A stretch of DNA of 64,000 nt from Flavobacterium subsaxonicum WB 4.1-42 = DSM 21790 (GCF_000422725.1 NZ_KE383909.1:791178-855177), one strand, 5' to 3'; positions 26,508 through 35,842 are shown, counted from the first letter of the stretch. Numbers and translations: made by a program. The notes: generated by a model from the letters alone, not told the origin.

Positions 26508-27110
26508 TTAAGCAATCCTCAATTTTCTTTTCAGCTTTAAAAAAACAAGGGCCGTTGTATAGGCATTGCCCCAGGCAGTGTGCCTGTCGCTTTTTTCAAT
26601 TTTTAAGGCTTCGCAAAGCTCATCTAATGGTGCCTGAGAGTCGTCGGCAAAGCCTTTCCATTTGTTATAGAGCACATTGGTGTCCATAAGCGGGTTTTTA
26701 ACCCTGCCCAGGTCCAGGCGCTTTAAAGCCTGGTTAACCATTTCTATATCAAGGTTTACGTTGTGGCCAACCAGTATAGAATCTTTAATAAAATTAAGAA
26801 ACTGTATCATACCCTCGGCTTCCACAACCTTTTCCTGCTCGTCTTTTATAATACCGCTCATAGCGATCGATTGCGATGTAAACCTGTCCTGCTTAATTTG
26901 CACTTCCAGAAAATCGCCCACCTCTATGGCATTGCCCGCTACGCCAATGGCGCCAATAGAAAGCACCACATCTTCTTTCCAGTCCAGGCCGGTGGTTTCC
27001 ATATCAAAAATAACATAGCGTTTCTGGCCCTCTTTATCATCATCAAAAAGGGCAACGTAATTTTTCCAGAATTGGGGCAGGTTACTGCCGGTAAGCCATT
27101 CAAAAGCCAT
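26508..27110 (-). CDS. DnaQ-like 3'-5' exonuclease (DEDDh fold), last catalytic Asp replaced by Asn
   Basis: 200 residues of the epsilon/RNase T fold. Exo I is present (IFDMETTGLDWKEDVVLSIGAIG), as is Exo II (LVGHNVNLDIEMVNQAL). Exo III should read H-x4-D; here His177 is followed by Thr-Ala-Trp-Gly and then Asn182 (codon AAT read at 26565-26567 on the minus strand), so one of the four metal-binding acids is missing. Located 2 bp downstream of the DUF294 gene in the same operon, a pairing often found with SLC5 acetate symporters and CrbS-type sensors in other bacteria. It may be weakly active or a binding protein. Confidence 0.88.
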   Translation of the reverse strand: MAFEWLTGSNLPQFWKNYVALFDDDKEGQKRYVIFDMETTGLDWKEDVVLSIGAIGVAGNAIEVGDFLEVQIKQDRFTSQSIAMSGIIKDEQEKVVEAEGMIQFLNFIKDSILVGHNVNLDIEMVNQALKRLDLGRVKNPLMDTNVLYNKWKGFADDSQAPLDELCEALKIEKSDRHTAWGNAYTTALVFLKLKRKLRIA

Positions 27111-27112
27111 AA

Positions 27113-29032
27113 TTAACTAACATAGGTTAAAGAAAAGCGATTTTTTATAAGGTCCTGCACATCGCTTATTGGCTGAAAACAGTTTTTAAGCTTTACCTTA
27201 TCGGTTTTAGACAGTTCGTTTAAATTAAGGTACCTGCCATTAGAGCTGTTTATAAGCCCTTCTTCGGTACGGAAATGTTGCAGCACGTTAAACGCCTCGG
27301 CACATTCATCGTACAGGTCGGTGTGCTGTGGCTCTATCTCTGCCAGCTTTTTAAAGCGATGGTAGGTGTTGGTAACCTCGGTAATGCCCTGGTTAAGTGC
27401 CAACAGCCTTGCAGCGTCTATAAGCGGCTCTAAGGCGCGTGCCTTAATATCAAAGCTATCTTTATGTTCGCCATCGCCTTCTACCAAAAACTGCCTGAAA
27501 AAGCCTAATGGTGGCGGGTTTTTAAGTGTGTCATTCGCTAAAAAGGCAAAAAACTTCTTATTGCGTTCTATATTTTGCTTAATGGTTTCCGTAAGGGCAT
27601 CTTCAATAGCCGGGAAACCATAAATAAAGTCGAAATCAAAAAATAGGGTGCTTATCTCAATACCCTTTTCAGCCGGGGTATTAATCCAGGTATGGTATTG
27701 CTTGATCCAGTCGGTTAACGATTTGCACCACTGCGGGTTGCGCGCCATAATATTGTGCGGAGAAAACTCGTAACCTACTTTGTTAAGCGACTCTGTAACC
27801 AATCCTGCCAGTTCTACAAAATAGCGTTTTACGGTGTCGTATTGTGCGGCCTCTACATCTTCAAACACCAGTGCATTGTCCTGGTCGGTAAGCAGCAACT
27901 GTTCCTTACGGCCCTGGCTGCCAATATTTACCCATACAAAACGAACGGGGGGCAGGCTGCCAATTTTCTCTACCGCCAGCTCTATAGCGCGGCGGGTAAG
28001 GGCAATATTAATCTCGGCTACAATGTTAGAAATGTGCGAGATAGGGATATTTTTATCGATGGAATTCTGAATAAGGTCGGTCAGCTTTTCGCGAACGTAC
28101 TTAAGCTCTTTATTATTGGTGGCCCTGCGGGTTTGTTTAAGCAACACACCTGGGGTATTTGCCTGTGCGGCAACCACATCGTGCTCAGATATTATTCCGG
28201 TTACTGGTGTATTATCGGTACCATCGCGGGTAACGCAGAGGTGGCCCACATTGTGCTTAAGCATTATCATTTGTGCTTCGGCAACCGATATATTTTCCGG
28301 AACCGTAATTACAGGCGTTGTCATTACCTCGCGGGCTTCAACAGTAATAGGGAAGAGGCCGGTGGCAATTTTAGAACGCAAATCTTTATCGGTAATAATG
28401 CCAATAGGCAACTGGTCCTGCTGGATGATAACGCTGCCTACAGCGCTGTTTGCCATGGTTTTGGCAATAAACATAAGCACATCTTCGGGGTTAGCCGTTA
28501 TGGGGTTACGTGTATATTTAATGGGCTGAAAGTACTGTATATCGGCAACCTGCTCGCTAAAAACAGTGTTTTCGGCCAGTAGCTTTCCGCTGCGTTCTTT
28601 ATCGTATGGGTTACGCGTTTGTGATGCGAAGCTCTCCAATAAAAACTCCAGAACCTTTGGGTTCTGGGTTACATAGGTTTGAAACGCCGCAATGGGAACG
28701 CCGTAGATAATAGACTCTTCGCGTGCGCGTGCCGTCATTAAATAGTCGTTCTTGGCAAAAAACGGGCGCAGGCCCAGGATATCGCCTTCGTCGCATTTGT
28801 CTATAAGTGTTTCCTCGGCATCAGAGGTAAGCGAAAGCCCCACAGCACCGTCTTTAACTATGTAAAAATCAGGGTGTGTAGCATCGCCACCCCTAAAAAG
28901 AACCTGGTTCTTTTCGAGGTACACAACTTTAGACTGCGTTGCAATGTAAAATAAATCGGCAGGGGCCAGGCTGCTAAAGGGCGGATATTGCTTTAGGAAA
29001 TCGGCAATACCCTGGGCTACAGGATTATTCAT
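27113..29032 (-). CDS. cNMP-binding / CBS / DUF294 nucleotidyltransferase-like protein
   Basis: 639-residue cytoplasmic signalling protein. Domains: cyclic-nucleotide-binding-like (about 15-125, GGDATHPDFYIVKDGAVGLSL); a CBS pair (about 172-290, SVIIQQDQLPIGIITDKDLR and HNVGHLCVTRDG); DUF294 nucleotidyltransferase core (about 330-460, GSQGRKEQLLLTDQDNALVFED with the G-S-x-G-R and D-x-D metal motif); and its helical substrate-binding domain to the end. The GlnD-like active-site motif is intact. Upstream of and nearly touching the exonuclease gene. In many genomes this pair neighbours acetate symporter/sensor genes; here that module is about 13 kb away. Nucleotide transferred and target unknown. 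Confidence 0.93.
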   Translation of the reverse strand: MNNPVAQGIADFLKQYPPFSSLAPADLFYIATQSKVVYLEKNQVLFRGGDATHPDFYIVKDGAVGLSLTSDAEETLIDKCDEGDILGLRPFFAKNDYLMTARAREESIIYGVPIAAFQTYVTQNPKVLEFLLESFASQTRNPYDKERSGKLLAENTVFSEQVADIQYFQPIKYTRNPITANPEDVLMFIAKTMANSAVGSVIIQQDQLPIGIITDKDLRSKIATGLFPITVEAREVMTTPVITVPENISVAEAQMIMLKHNVGHLCVTRDGTDNTPVTGIISEHDVVAAQANTPGVLLKQTRRATNNKELKYVREKLTDLIQNSIDKNIPISHISNIVAEINIALTRRAIELAVEKIGSLPPVRFVWVNIGSQGRKEQLLLTDQDNALVFEDVEAAQYDTVKRYFVELAGLVTESLNKVGYEFSPHNIMARNPQWCKSLTDWIKQYHTWINTPAEKGIEISTLFFDFDFIYGFPAIEDALTETIKQNIERNKKFFAFLANDTLKNPPPLGFFRQFLVEGDGEHKDSFDIKARALEPLIDAARLLALNQGITEVTNTYHRFKKLAEIEPQHTDLYDECAEAFNVLQHFRTEEGLINSSNGRYLNLNELSKTDKVKLKNCFQPISDVQDLIKNRFSLTYVS

Positions 29033-29174
29033 TACCGGGCAATTTATTGCTAAAAATACTATTTTTATTGTTCACTAAAAAGAAATGCTTACAACAAAAC
29101 CATAAAGGTTTGTTAAAATTAAAATTTATCAAAAGGTCTTAGTACTTTTACGCTAATAACAAATAACTATAACA

Positions 29175-29687
29175 ATGAAATTAGCATCTAAAATTGCCAT
29201 TTTGTTTATGGCAGTACTTACAACAGGTATGGTAAACGCACAGGAAAAAACCCCAAAAAGCCCTAAAGCAACCGCTACAGGAACTATTGGCGGCGCTACC
29301 ATTACTATAAACTACAACAGCCCTTTTGTAAAGGGAAGGACTATTTATGGCAAACTTGTGCCTTACGGAAAAGTTTGGCGTGCAGGTGCCGATGACGCTA
29401 CTACTTTTGAAACGTCTAAAGCTATTAAAGTTGAAGGTAAAGAATTGCCTGCCGGTAAATATGCCTTTTTTGTAATACCTGAAAAAGATGGTACTGCAAC
29501 GGTTATCTTTAACAAAGAAGCCAAGCAATGGGGTGCTTACGATTATAAAGAGGCCGAAGATGCTTTGCGCGTTAAGGTTAAAACTAAAAAATCAGCTTCG
29601 TTAACCGAGAGCCTTGTTTATAAAGTTAACAAAAGCGATGTTACGCTTAGCTGGGAGAATTTAGATATTCCGGTAGCGATTAAGTAG
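29175..29687 (+). CDS. DUF2911 secreted protein
   Basis: 170 residues with a signal peptide (MKLASKIAILFMAVLTTGMVNAQ). The body matches the DUF2911 pattern: ITINYNSPFVKGRTIYGKLVPYGKVWRAGADDATTFETSK, then LPAGKYAFFVIP and the closing SDVTLSWENLDIPVAI strand. It is probably a small beta-sandwich in the periplasm or outer membrane. Function of the family is not known. Single gene; TACTTTTA at 29143-29150 is a near-consensus -7 box, and a terminator lies at 29755-29789. Confidence 0.9.
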   Translation: MKLASKIAILFMAVLTTGMVNAQEKTPKSPKATATGTIGGATITINYNSPFVKGRTIYGKLVPYGKVWRAGADDATTFETSKAIKVEGKELPAGKYAFFVIPEKDGTATVIFNKEAKQWGAYDYKEAEDALRVKVKTKKSASLTESLVYKVNKSDVTLSWENLDIPVAIK

Positions 29688-29746
29688 ATTCTTAGATATC
29701 AGAATTGAGATTTTAGATGATAGACCTGAGATAATAGATTCTTGAC
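29685..29746. repeat. AGATT/AGATGATAGA-type intergenic repeat
   Basis: Starts inside the DUF2911 stop region: TAGATTCTTAGATATCAGA, then GATTTTAGATGATAGAC and ATAATAGATTCTTGAC. Same low-complexity family as 35764-35810. Confidence 0.45.
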
Positions 29747-29754
29747 AATACTTG

Positions 29755-29789
29755 AAAAGCCGAATTTACAGATGTAGATTCGGCTTTTT
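29755..29789. terminator. Bidirectional terminator between DUF2911 and the FAD reductase
   Basis: Perfect 11-bp stem AAAAGCCGAAT / ATTCGGCTTTT with a 12-base loop, T-rich on both strands. It lies between two convergent genes. Confidence 0.9.
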
Positions 29790-29819
29790 GCTTTTATATG
29801 CGAATATTTTTTATATCAA

Positions 29820-31178
29820 CTAAACATCTTTAATTAACTTTCTTGCGGCAGTTTGCACCGGATCCCAAACTGGGGAGAACGGCGGGGCGTAGGATAGATC
29901 GAGGTCGATTATGTTCTGAAGCGTAAGGTTGTGCGTTACGGCGGTTGCCAACACATCGATACGTTTTGCAGCACCTTCTTCGCCAATAATCTGGCCGCCC
30001 AATAGCCTGCCGCTGTTTTTCTCGGCTAAAAGCTTAACCGTAATTTTTTTAGCACCGGGATAATAGTCGGCGCGGGTTTTACTGTCAATAGTGGCGGTAA
30101 CATATTCTATACCCAGTTTTTTAAGTTCTTTTTCCTGAAGCCCTGTGCGGGCTACTTCATAACTGCACACTTTGCAAACCGCTGTGCCCACCGCCCCCGG
30201 AAATACCGCCTTTTCGCCTGCAATGCCGCTGCCGGCTACAAGTCCAGTTTTGTTGGCAACGGTGCCCAAAGCAATGTACATGTGCTGTTTGCTAACAAGG
30301 TTAAGGGTTTCGGTACAATCTCCGGCGGCCCAAACATCCGGAATATTGGTTTGCATCTGGGCGTTAACTTTTATGGCACCCTTAATACCCAAAGCTATTT
30401 TAGAGCCTTCCAAAAAATGAGTATTAGGCGATGACCCCATGCCAAATACCACCATATCGGCCTCAATGGTGCGCTTGTCGGTAATTATTTTGGTCACTTT
30501 ATTATCGGTACAATCAAAGCTTTTTAGCTCTTCATCAAGGTACAGGGTAACGCCCAGGTTTTTGATGGCTTCTGATACCATAGCACCCATATCGGGGTCA
30601 AGGGTGTTCATAACCTGCGGCGCGCGGTTAACCAGACTAACCTTTAAGCCACGTATAAGCAGCGCTTCAGCCATTTCGAGCCCTATATACCCTCCACCAA
30701 TAATAACAGCCGATTTGGGCTTGGTATCTTTAATATAATTCTCAATATTAATACCGCTTTTTAGGGTAGAAACGCCAAATACATTCTCGGCATCGTGGCC
30801 GCTAATGTGTTCAGGGCAATAGGGTTTGCCTCCGGTTGCTATAAGCAGCTGATCGTATTTCTGCCAAAATTCGGTACCTTTTTCTTTGTCCAGCACCTTA
30901 ATGCGTTTGCCATCGGTATCTACAGCAAGAACAAGGTTCATGGTGCGGACATCGATGTTATAGCGTTTCCTGAATTCGTCTGGGCTGCGGCGGATAAGCT
31001 CTTCTACGTTTTCTACGGTTCCCGAAATGTAATACGGTATGCCACAGGCAGAGTAGGAGGTATAGTTGGATTTTTCGAATACGATAATTTCTTTATCGGG
31101 GTGTACGCGGCGCACTTTTGAGGTAGCCGACATACCGGCGGCATCTCCGCCAATTATAACCAGTGTATTATTGGGCAT
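29820..31178 (-). CDS. FAD-dependent pyridine nucleotide-disulfide oxidoreductase, CoA-disulfide reductase type
   Basis: 452 residues. FAD-binding VIIGGDAAGMSATSKVRR at the N-terminus; single redox cysteine Cys45 in YSACGIPYY, the hallmark of CoA-disulfide reductases and NADH oxidases/peroxidases that lack a CxxxxC pair; NAD(P)-binding SAVIIGGGYIGLEMAEAL; FAD loop VWAAGDCTE; C-terminal dimerisation domain with the LLAEKNSGRLLGGQIIGEEGAAKRIDVLA signature. Cytoplasmic. It reduces CoA disulfide or a related disulfide/persulfide, or O2/peroxide; the sequence does not settle which. Upstream gene is the antiporter (5 bp apart), so the two are one operon. Confidence 0.9.
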   Translation of the reverse strand: MPNNTLVIIGGDAAGMSATSKVRRVHPDKEIIVFEKSNYTSYSACGIPYYISGTVENVEELIRRSPDEFRKRYNIDVRTMNLVLAVDTDGKRIKVLDKEKGTEFWQKYDQLLIATGGKPYCPEHISGHDAENVFGVSTLKSGINIENYIKDTKPKSAVIIGGGYIGLEMAEALLIRGLKVSLVNRAPQVMNTLDPDMGAMVSEAIKNLGVTLYLDEELKSFDCTDNKVTKIITDKRTIEADMVVFGMGSSPNTHFLEGSKIALGIKGAIKVNAQMQTNIPDVWAAGDCTETLNLVSKQHMYIALGTVANKTGLVAGSGIAGEKAVFPGAVGTAVCKVCSYEVARTGLQEKELKKLGIEYVTATIDSKTRADYYPGAKKITVKLLAEKNSGRLLGGQIIGEEGAAKRIDVLATAVTHNLTLQNIIDLDLSYAPPFSPVWDPVQTAARKLIKDV

Positions 31179-31183
31179 ATTGA

Positions 31184-32437
31184 TTATTTAAAGTCATATT
31201 TTTTGATGCGTTTTTGCACAAACCGGGCCGAAATTCCGTGTATTAAAACGGAAAAGAATATGGTAGCCGTGGTTATGGCAATAAGCTTTTTAGGGTCGGC
31301 AAACGTGGCAACGGTCAGGGCATATGCCAGATAGTACAGCGACCCGATGCCGCGCATACCATAAAACGAAAGTACGAATTTTTGGAATGGGTTTAACCCC
31401 GATTTTATTAGCGAGATATATCCTGCCAACGGCCTTACCACCAAAACCATAAGTAAAGCTACGGCCAAAATATCGGCCTCAAAAAATATTTGGTAGTGCA
31501 GTGCTATAAAAAAGCCAATGGTAATAAATATTACGGCCACGGCAAAACTCTCCAGCTCTTCGTTAAAATCGTGCAGGTCGATCATATGGTGCTGGTGCTG
31601 CTCATAATTACTAAACATACAAGCTGCAAAAAACACGGCAAGAAAGCCATAGCCGCCAAAATATTCGGTAATGGTATAGGGTAGCAGGATTAAGGCAACA
31701 GAAAGTATCCCGCGGCTTATCCTGTCGAGCGTTTTATCATTTTTACTGATGGAGAAGATAAGTTTGTACAATCCCCAGCCTATAAATAGGCCTACAACAA
31801 CTCCGATAGTAATTTTAATTACAAATTCGTGAAGGAACCATTCGCCTATCCAGTTCTCGTAATCCAGGCCTTTTTGCGCAGCAAATATGGCGAAAAAGGT
31901 AAAAGGGAATGCCAGCCCGTCGTTAATACCGGCTTCTGCTGTAAGGCCCAGTTTGCTTTGCGAGCGGTCTTCCTGTCCGGGTTCTGACGTTTGCAATTCT
32001 GATGCTAAAACCGGGTCGGTTGGCGATATAAGCGCACCGAAAAGCAATGCGGTAGCAGGGGCAAGGCCCATTATCCACCAGCCTAAAAATGTGGCGGCTA
32101 CAATGGTTAGCGGCATGGCAATGGCAAGCAGCCGGACGGCCTTTTTCCAGGTGCCCCATTTAAACGGGTCTTTTATACGAAGGCCGGTGTTTACCAGGGC
32201 TATAAGTATAACAAACTCGGTAATATGCTTAATGGTTTCAAGATGATCGAGCGGTTGTATGTGGCATTGGCTGCATATAAAAAAGCCGCCGCAGCCAATA
32301 ATTAAATACACTATGGGCGCCGATATGTATTTTTTTTGCAGTATAACCGGTACTACGGCCGCCAGTAAGGCTATGGCACCGCCAAATAAGAGTAACAGGG
32401 TAAAGGGCTCAATTTCTAAATATCCGTGGTTTTGCAT
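31184..32437 (-). CDS. Cation:proton antiporter (CPA1, NhaP-like)
   Basis: 417 residues, almost entirely hydrophobic, with 12-13 predicted helices. Typical CPA features: LLFGALISPTDPVLASELQTS (broken helix with TDP), then LTAEAGINDGLAFPFTFFA with the paired acidic residues (Asn-Asp) of electroneutral exchangers. A His-rich cytoplasmic loop (YEQHQHHMIDLHDF) sits between later helices. Function: Na+ or K+ for H+ exchange in the inner membrane. It starts the operon with the FAD reductase 5 bp downstream. Confidence 0.92.
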   Translation of the reverse strand: MQNHGYLEIEPFTLLLLFGGAIALLAAVVPVILQKKYISAPIVYLIIGCGGFFICSQCHIQPLDHLETIKHITEFVILIALVNTGLRIKDPFKWGTWKKAVRLLAIAMPLTIVAATFLGWWIMGLAPATALLFGALISPTDPVLASELQTSEPGQEDRSQSKLGLTAEAGINDGLAFPFTFFAIFAAQKGLDYENWIGEWFLHEFVIKITIGVVVGLFIGWGLYKLIFSISKNDKTLDRISRGILSVALILLPYTITEYFGGYGFLAVFFAACMFSNYEQHQHHMIDLHDFNEELESFAVAVIFITIGFFIALHYQIFFEADILAVALLMVLVVRPLAGYISLIKSGLNPFQKFVLSFYGMRGIGSLYYLAYALTVATFADPKKLIAITTATIFFSVLIHGISARFVQKRIKKYDFK

Positions 32438-32453
32438 AGTGTGTAAAATAAAA

Positions 32454-32481
32454 TAGCCAAAGCAAATTACTGCTTTGGCTA
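32454..32481 (-). terminator. Terminator of the PH-domain gene
   Basis: Perfect 11-bp stem TAGCCAAAGCA / TGCTTTGGCTA with a 6-base loop. On the minus strand it is followed by TTTTATTTT, so it ends transcription from the gene at 32510-32884. Confidence 0.85.
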
Positions 32482-32509
32482 AAGAAATATAATTGTTGTT
32501 GGTTTTAGC

Positions 32510-32884
32510 CTATAAAATGTGCTGACCTAATATTTGGTACACCTCGTTTATGTTGTTGTCTTTGCCAAATTGTTTTTTAATAGGCAACGCCTCGCCGCGC
32601 ACCCAGATTTTTAATTCGGCATCAAGGTCTAAAAGGCCGGCGCTTTCTTTGCTGAATTTTATAATGCTGGCGTAAGGTATAGAAACATACTCTACTTTGC
32701 TGCCTGTAAGGCCTTGTTTATCTACTAAAATAAGCCTTTTGTTGGTAAACACAAACATATCTCGAATAAGCTTAAATGCCTTTTCTATGTTTTCGCCGTT
32801 AACCAGTATTGGCTTGTATTCTTCAGAGATTTTTTCTACAGACACTTCAGATGCGTGCCCCATAATGGCATTAAATAGTCCCAT
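32510..32884 (-). CDS. Bacterial PH-domain protein
   Basis: 124 residues covering one bacterial pleckstrin-homology (bPH) domain: KAFKLIRDMFVFTNKRLILVDKQGLTGSKVEYVSIPYASIIKFS followed by LDLDAELKIWVRG and a C-terminal helix. Soluble, no signal peptide. Such proteins are common and small, usually of unknown role. Monocistronic, with its own terminator downstream. Confidence 0.85.
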   Translation of the reverse strand: MGLFNAIMGHASEVSVEKISEEYKPILVNGENIEKAFKLIRDMFVFTNKRLILVDKQGLTGSKVEYVSIPYASIIKFSKESAGLLDLDAELKIWVRGEALPIKKQFGKDNNINEVYQILGQHIL

Positions 32885-32993
32885 AATTGTTATTAGGTGA
32901 TTTAAGGTTTATTAAAAGTAAAACGTTATTTTTTGGTTCTCAAATTTACGTTTTATTTTTAAGGGTAATTTATGATTTTAATTAATCTATTAA

Positions 32994-33518
32994 TTATGCT
33001 GAAGAGTGAATATCGTATAATTGCTTTCTCCATAATATTACGATTGTTAAGATTTTATCCAAATTCCATTTATCATCTAAAATACTTAAGCCGCCAAATA
33101 TTGCAGAATTATCTATATCATTGTCTTTGTTAGAATTTAAATTAAAATTTTTAAGTAACGACTTAGTACCAACATGAAATAGTCCATCATCATCTTTATG
33201 TTTGATATAATTAGCCAAACCAATTATTAATTCTATTTGTGAATTTTTGAAGCCATTTATATTACCATTGATTTTATAAAAGTTAGTTTTATCTTTTGTA
33301 AAGCCAGTTATATCTTTGATGGTTGAATTGATGTAATTTTGAAAAGCTATAAAAGCTAATCCATAGACAGGTTCAGACTCCTCTCTCAACCAAAGACCGT
33401 CGTACCAATCTAATGTGTTTAATTTTAGCTCTAAGTTCTCGATTGATTTTTTTAATCCGTTGATAATATGAGATAAACTTTCAAATCTGTAATCTATTAT
33501 TAGATAATTAGCCGCCAT
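32994..33518 (-). CDS. Hypothetical AT-rich protein
   Basis: 174 residues, soluble, rich in Asn, Lys and Ile, encoded by clearly more AT-rich DNA than its neighbours. Mostly helical in appearance; no signal peptide. A stretch ANYIKHKDDDGLFHVGTKSLL resembles the conserved core of HEPN-like or other small helical proteins only vaguely (no RxxxxH motif), so I do not assign a family. Base composition and isolation between conserved genes hint at acquisition by transfer. Confidence 0.6.
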   Translation of the reverse strand: MAANYLIIDYRFESLSHIINGLKKSIENLELKLNTLDWYDGLWLREESEPVYGLAFIAFQNYINSTIKDITGFTKDKTNFYKINGNINGFKNSQIELIIGLANYIKHKDDDGLFHVGTKSLLKNFNLNSNKDNDIDNSAIFGGLSILDDKWNLDKILTIVILWRKQLYDIHSSA

Positions 33519-33690
33519 TATATTTTAAGTTATATTACGTTTAAGTAAAAACTAATATACGATTTATAAGACAAAATAATCCTTACAAAATAATTATGCG
33601 AGTACAATAATTAGGTTAAATCCACAGTCTTAAAATTAATTTATCCTTATAAGCAAACTTTTGCTACTTTAGATTATATATAGCCAACTT

Positions 33691-34170
33691 ATGAAACCAC
33701 TCCTCACCACCTTATTCCTAATCTTATCCATAGTGCTCCATGCCCAGCATGCCGTACATATAACGCCGCAGCAACTTTTTACCGATATACAAAAAATGCA
33801 GGGCAATGCTACGGTAATACAATTCTGGAACCCCAATTGTGCCGAGGTAGCCGATATTATTAAGGAGTATAAAGCTGCCGTAACATCTAACCCTGATGTC
33901 GACTTTTATTTTATTGCCATTACCAGTAAAGTCGAGCTGGTTAACATAGCTATTGATGCTAACGGCTATAAAAACGATTTGTATATTGTTAATCCGTCGG
34001 TTGATGCCGACCTCTACGAGCGGCGCCAAACCTTTTGCAGGCAGCTTTGCAAATTGCTTAAAATTGATGAGGCTGATTTTTTAACCCTGTGCCTGGATAA
34101 GAACGATAAGGTTACCTACATTGGCGATGCGGCGTACACGGATATTGCTAAAATAATCCCTACAAAATAA
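33691..34170 (+). CDS. Secreted thioredoxin-fold-like protein
   Basis: 159 residues with a signal peptide (MKPLLTTLFLILSIVLHAQ). The mature part looks like a thioredoxin fold: ATVIQFWNPNCAEVADIIKEYKAAV matches the strand-WCxxC-helix position, but only one of the two cysteines is kept (WNPNC), so it cannot do ordinary dithiol chemistry. Two more cysteines occur near residues 115-119 (TFCRQLCKLL) and might pair elsewhere. It lies 51 bp upstream of comM on the same strand. Role unknown. Confidence 0.6.
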   Translation: MKPLLTTLFLILSIVLHAQHAVHITPQQLFTDIQKMQGNATVIQFWNPNCAEVADIIKEYKAAVTSNPDVDFYFIAITSKVELVNIAIDANGYKNDLYIVNPSVDADLYERRQTFCRQLCKLLKIDEADFLTLCLDKNDKVTYIGDAAYTDIAKIIPTK

Positions 34171-34221
34171 TTTACGCGAATGCGATAAATTTTAGTATTT
34201 TCGATTCCTCAAAATTACTAT

Positions 34222-35757
34222 ATGCTGATCAAAGTTTTCGGGAGCGCCGTGTTTGGGGTAGAGGCCACTACCATTACCGTAGAAGTTAATATAGATAAGG
34301 GTGTGGGCTACCACCTTGTGGGCCTGCCCGACAGTGCCATTAAAGAGAGCAGCTACCGTATTGCGGCTGCCCTTAAAAACAACGGCTACCAGCTGCCCGG
34401 AAAAAAAATTACCATTAACATGGCTCCGGCCGATTTGCGCAAAGAAGGCGCCGCGTACGACCTTACCCTTGCTATGGGCATTCTTGTGGCATCGGGACAA
34501 ATTAAGGCAGACGAGGCGGATAAGTACATTATTATGGGCGAACTGTCGTTAGATGGCAGCCTGCAACCCATTAAAGGCGTGCTGCCTATTGCCATTAAGG
34601 CGAAGGAGGAGGGCTTTAAAGGCTTCTTTTTACCGAAGCAAAATGTTAAGGAAGCCGCTATTGTGGCCGGCCTTGATTGCTACGGACTGGAGAATGTTAA
34701 GGAGATTATCGATTTTTTTGAAGGTCGCAGCACCCTGGAGCCTACCATTATAAATACGCGTGAGGAGTTTTATAAAACCCTCGATTTTCCGGAATTCGAC
34801 TTTAGCGATGTTAAAGGCCAGGAGAGTATTAAACGTTGTATGGAAATTGCTGCTGCAGGCGGGCACAACATTATTTTAATTGGCCCACCCGGTGCCGGTA
34901 AAACCATGTTAGCCAAGCGTTTGCCCAGCATACTACCACCCATGACGTTACGCGAAGCACTGGAAACCACCAAGATACACAGTGTTGCCGGTAAGCTAAA
35001 GAATGTTGGGCTAATGAACCAACGGCCGTTTAGGAGTCCGCACCACACAATTAGCAATGTAGCACTTGTAGGTGGGGGGAGCTACCCACAGCCCGGCGAA
35101 ATATCTATGGCGCACAACGGCGTTTTATTTTTAGATGAACTGCCCGAATTTAAACGCGATGTGCTGGAGGTTATGCGCCAGCCGCTCGAAGACCGCGAGG
35201 TTACCATTAGCCGAGCCAAGTTTACCATTACCTATCCATCGAGCTTTATGCTGGTGGCGAGTATGAACCCCAGCCCGGGCGGTTATTTTAACGACCCCGA
35301 TGCGCCGGTTAGCTCGTCGCCACACGAAATGCAACGCTACCTGAGCAAAATATCGGGTCCGCTACTGGACCGTATCGACATACATATAGAGGTTACGCCC
35401 GTGCCTTTTGAAAAACTGTCCGACAACCAAAAATCCGAAAGCAGTGTCGAAATCCGCGAACGTGTTACCCGCGCCCGAGAGGTGCAAACGGCACGCTTTG
35501 AGCAATTTGAAAACGTACACTACAACGCCCAGATGAGCAGCAAGCAAATTAGGGAGTACTGCCAGTTAGACGAGGCCTCTCTACTGTTGCTTAAAACAGC
35601 TATGGAACGCCTTAACCTTTCGGCGCGTGCTTACGACCGTATCCTGAAAGTGAGCCGCACCATTGCCGACCTTGATGCTTCGCCCAACGTGGGCCCGCAA
35701 CACATTAGCGAGGCCATACAATACAGGAGCCTTGATAGGGAAGGGTGGTTGGGGTAG
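34222..35757 (+). CDS. comM: YifB/ComM family Mg-chelatase-like AAA ATPase
   Basis: 511 residues. The N-terminal ~170 residues are the ChlI-like LonC-fold domain (GVEATTITVEVNIDKGVGYHLVGLPDSAIKES). Then comes the AAA+ Mg-chelatase module: Walker A LIGPPGAGKTMLAKRLPSILP, RPFRSPHHTISNVALVGGG, Walker B GVLFLDELPEF, sensor/arginine segments, and a C-terminal helical domain with AYDRILKVSRTIADLD. In naturally competent bacteria ComM is a hexameric helicase that promotes branch migration during uptake of DNA; the family is wide-spread also in non-competent species. Length and motifs are normal. Confidence 0.96.
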   Translation: MLIKVFGSAVFGVEATTITVEVNIDKGVGYHLVGLPDSAIKESSYRIAAALKNNGYQLPGKKITINMAPADLRKEGAAYDLTLAMGILVASGQIKADEADKYIIMGELSLDGSLQPIKGVLPIAIKAKEEGFKGFFLPKQNVKEAAIVAGLDCYGLENVKEIIDFFEGRSTLEPTIINTREEFYKTLDFPEFDFSDVKGQESIKRCMEIAAAGGHNIILIGPPGAGKTMLAKRLPSILPPMTLREALETTKIHSVAGKLKNVGLMNQRPFRSPHHTISNVALVGGGSYPQPGEISMAHNGVLFLDELPEFKRDVLEVMRQPLEDREVTISRAKFTITYPSSFMLVASMNPSPGGYFNDPDAPVSSSPHEMQRYLSKISGPLLDRIDIHIEVTPVPFEKLSDNQKSESSVEIRERVTRAREVQTARFEQFENVHYNAQMSSKQIREYCQLDEASLLLLKTAMERLNLSARAYDRILKVSRTIADLDASPNVGPQHISEAIQYRSLDREGWLG

Positions 35758-35763
35758 CTATTT

Positions 35764-35810
35764 AAGATGATAGATGATCGATAATAGATAATAGATGATA
35801 GACGGAGCGA
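35764..35810. repeat. AGATGATAGAT-type intergenic repeat
   Basis: AGATGATAGATGATCGATA, ATAGATAATAGATGATAGAC: near-tandem low-complexity units just after comM, same family as 29685-29746. Confidence 0.5.
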
Positions 35811-35842
35811 TTTCAGAATTCAGATTAAACTACACTCTTACT

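Noticed and set aside
27755..28582. 275-codon plus-strand frame opposite the DUF294 gene
   Set aside because: Fully antisense to an intact, well-recognised gene; composition (many Tyr, His, Asn, Cys) is that of a shadow frame.
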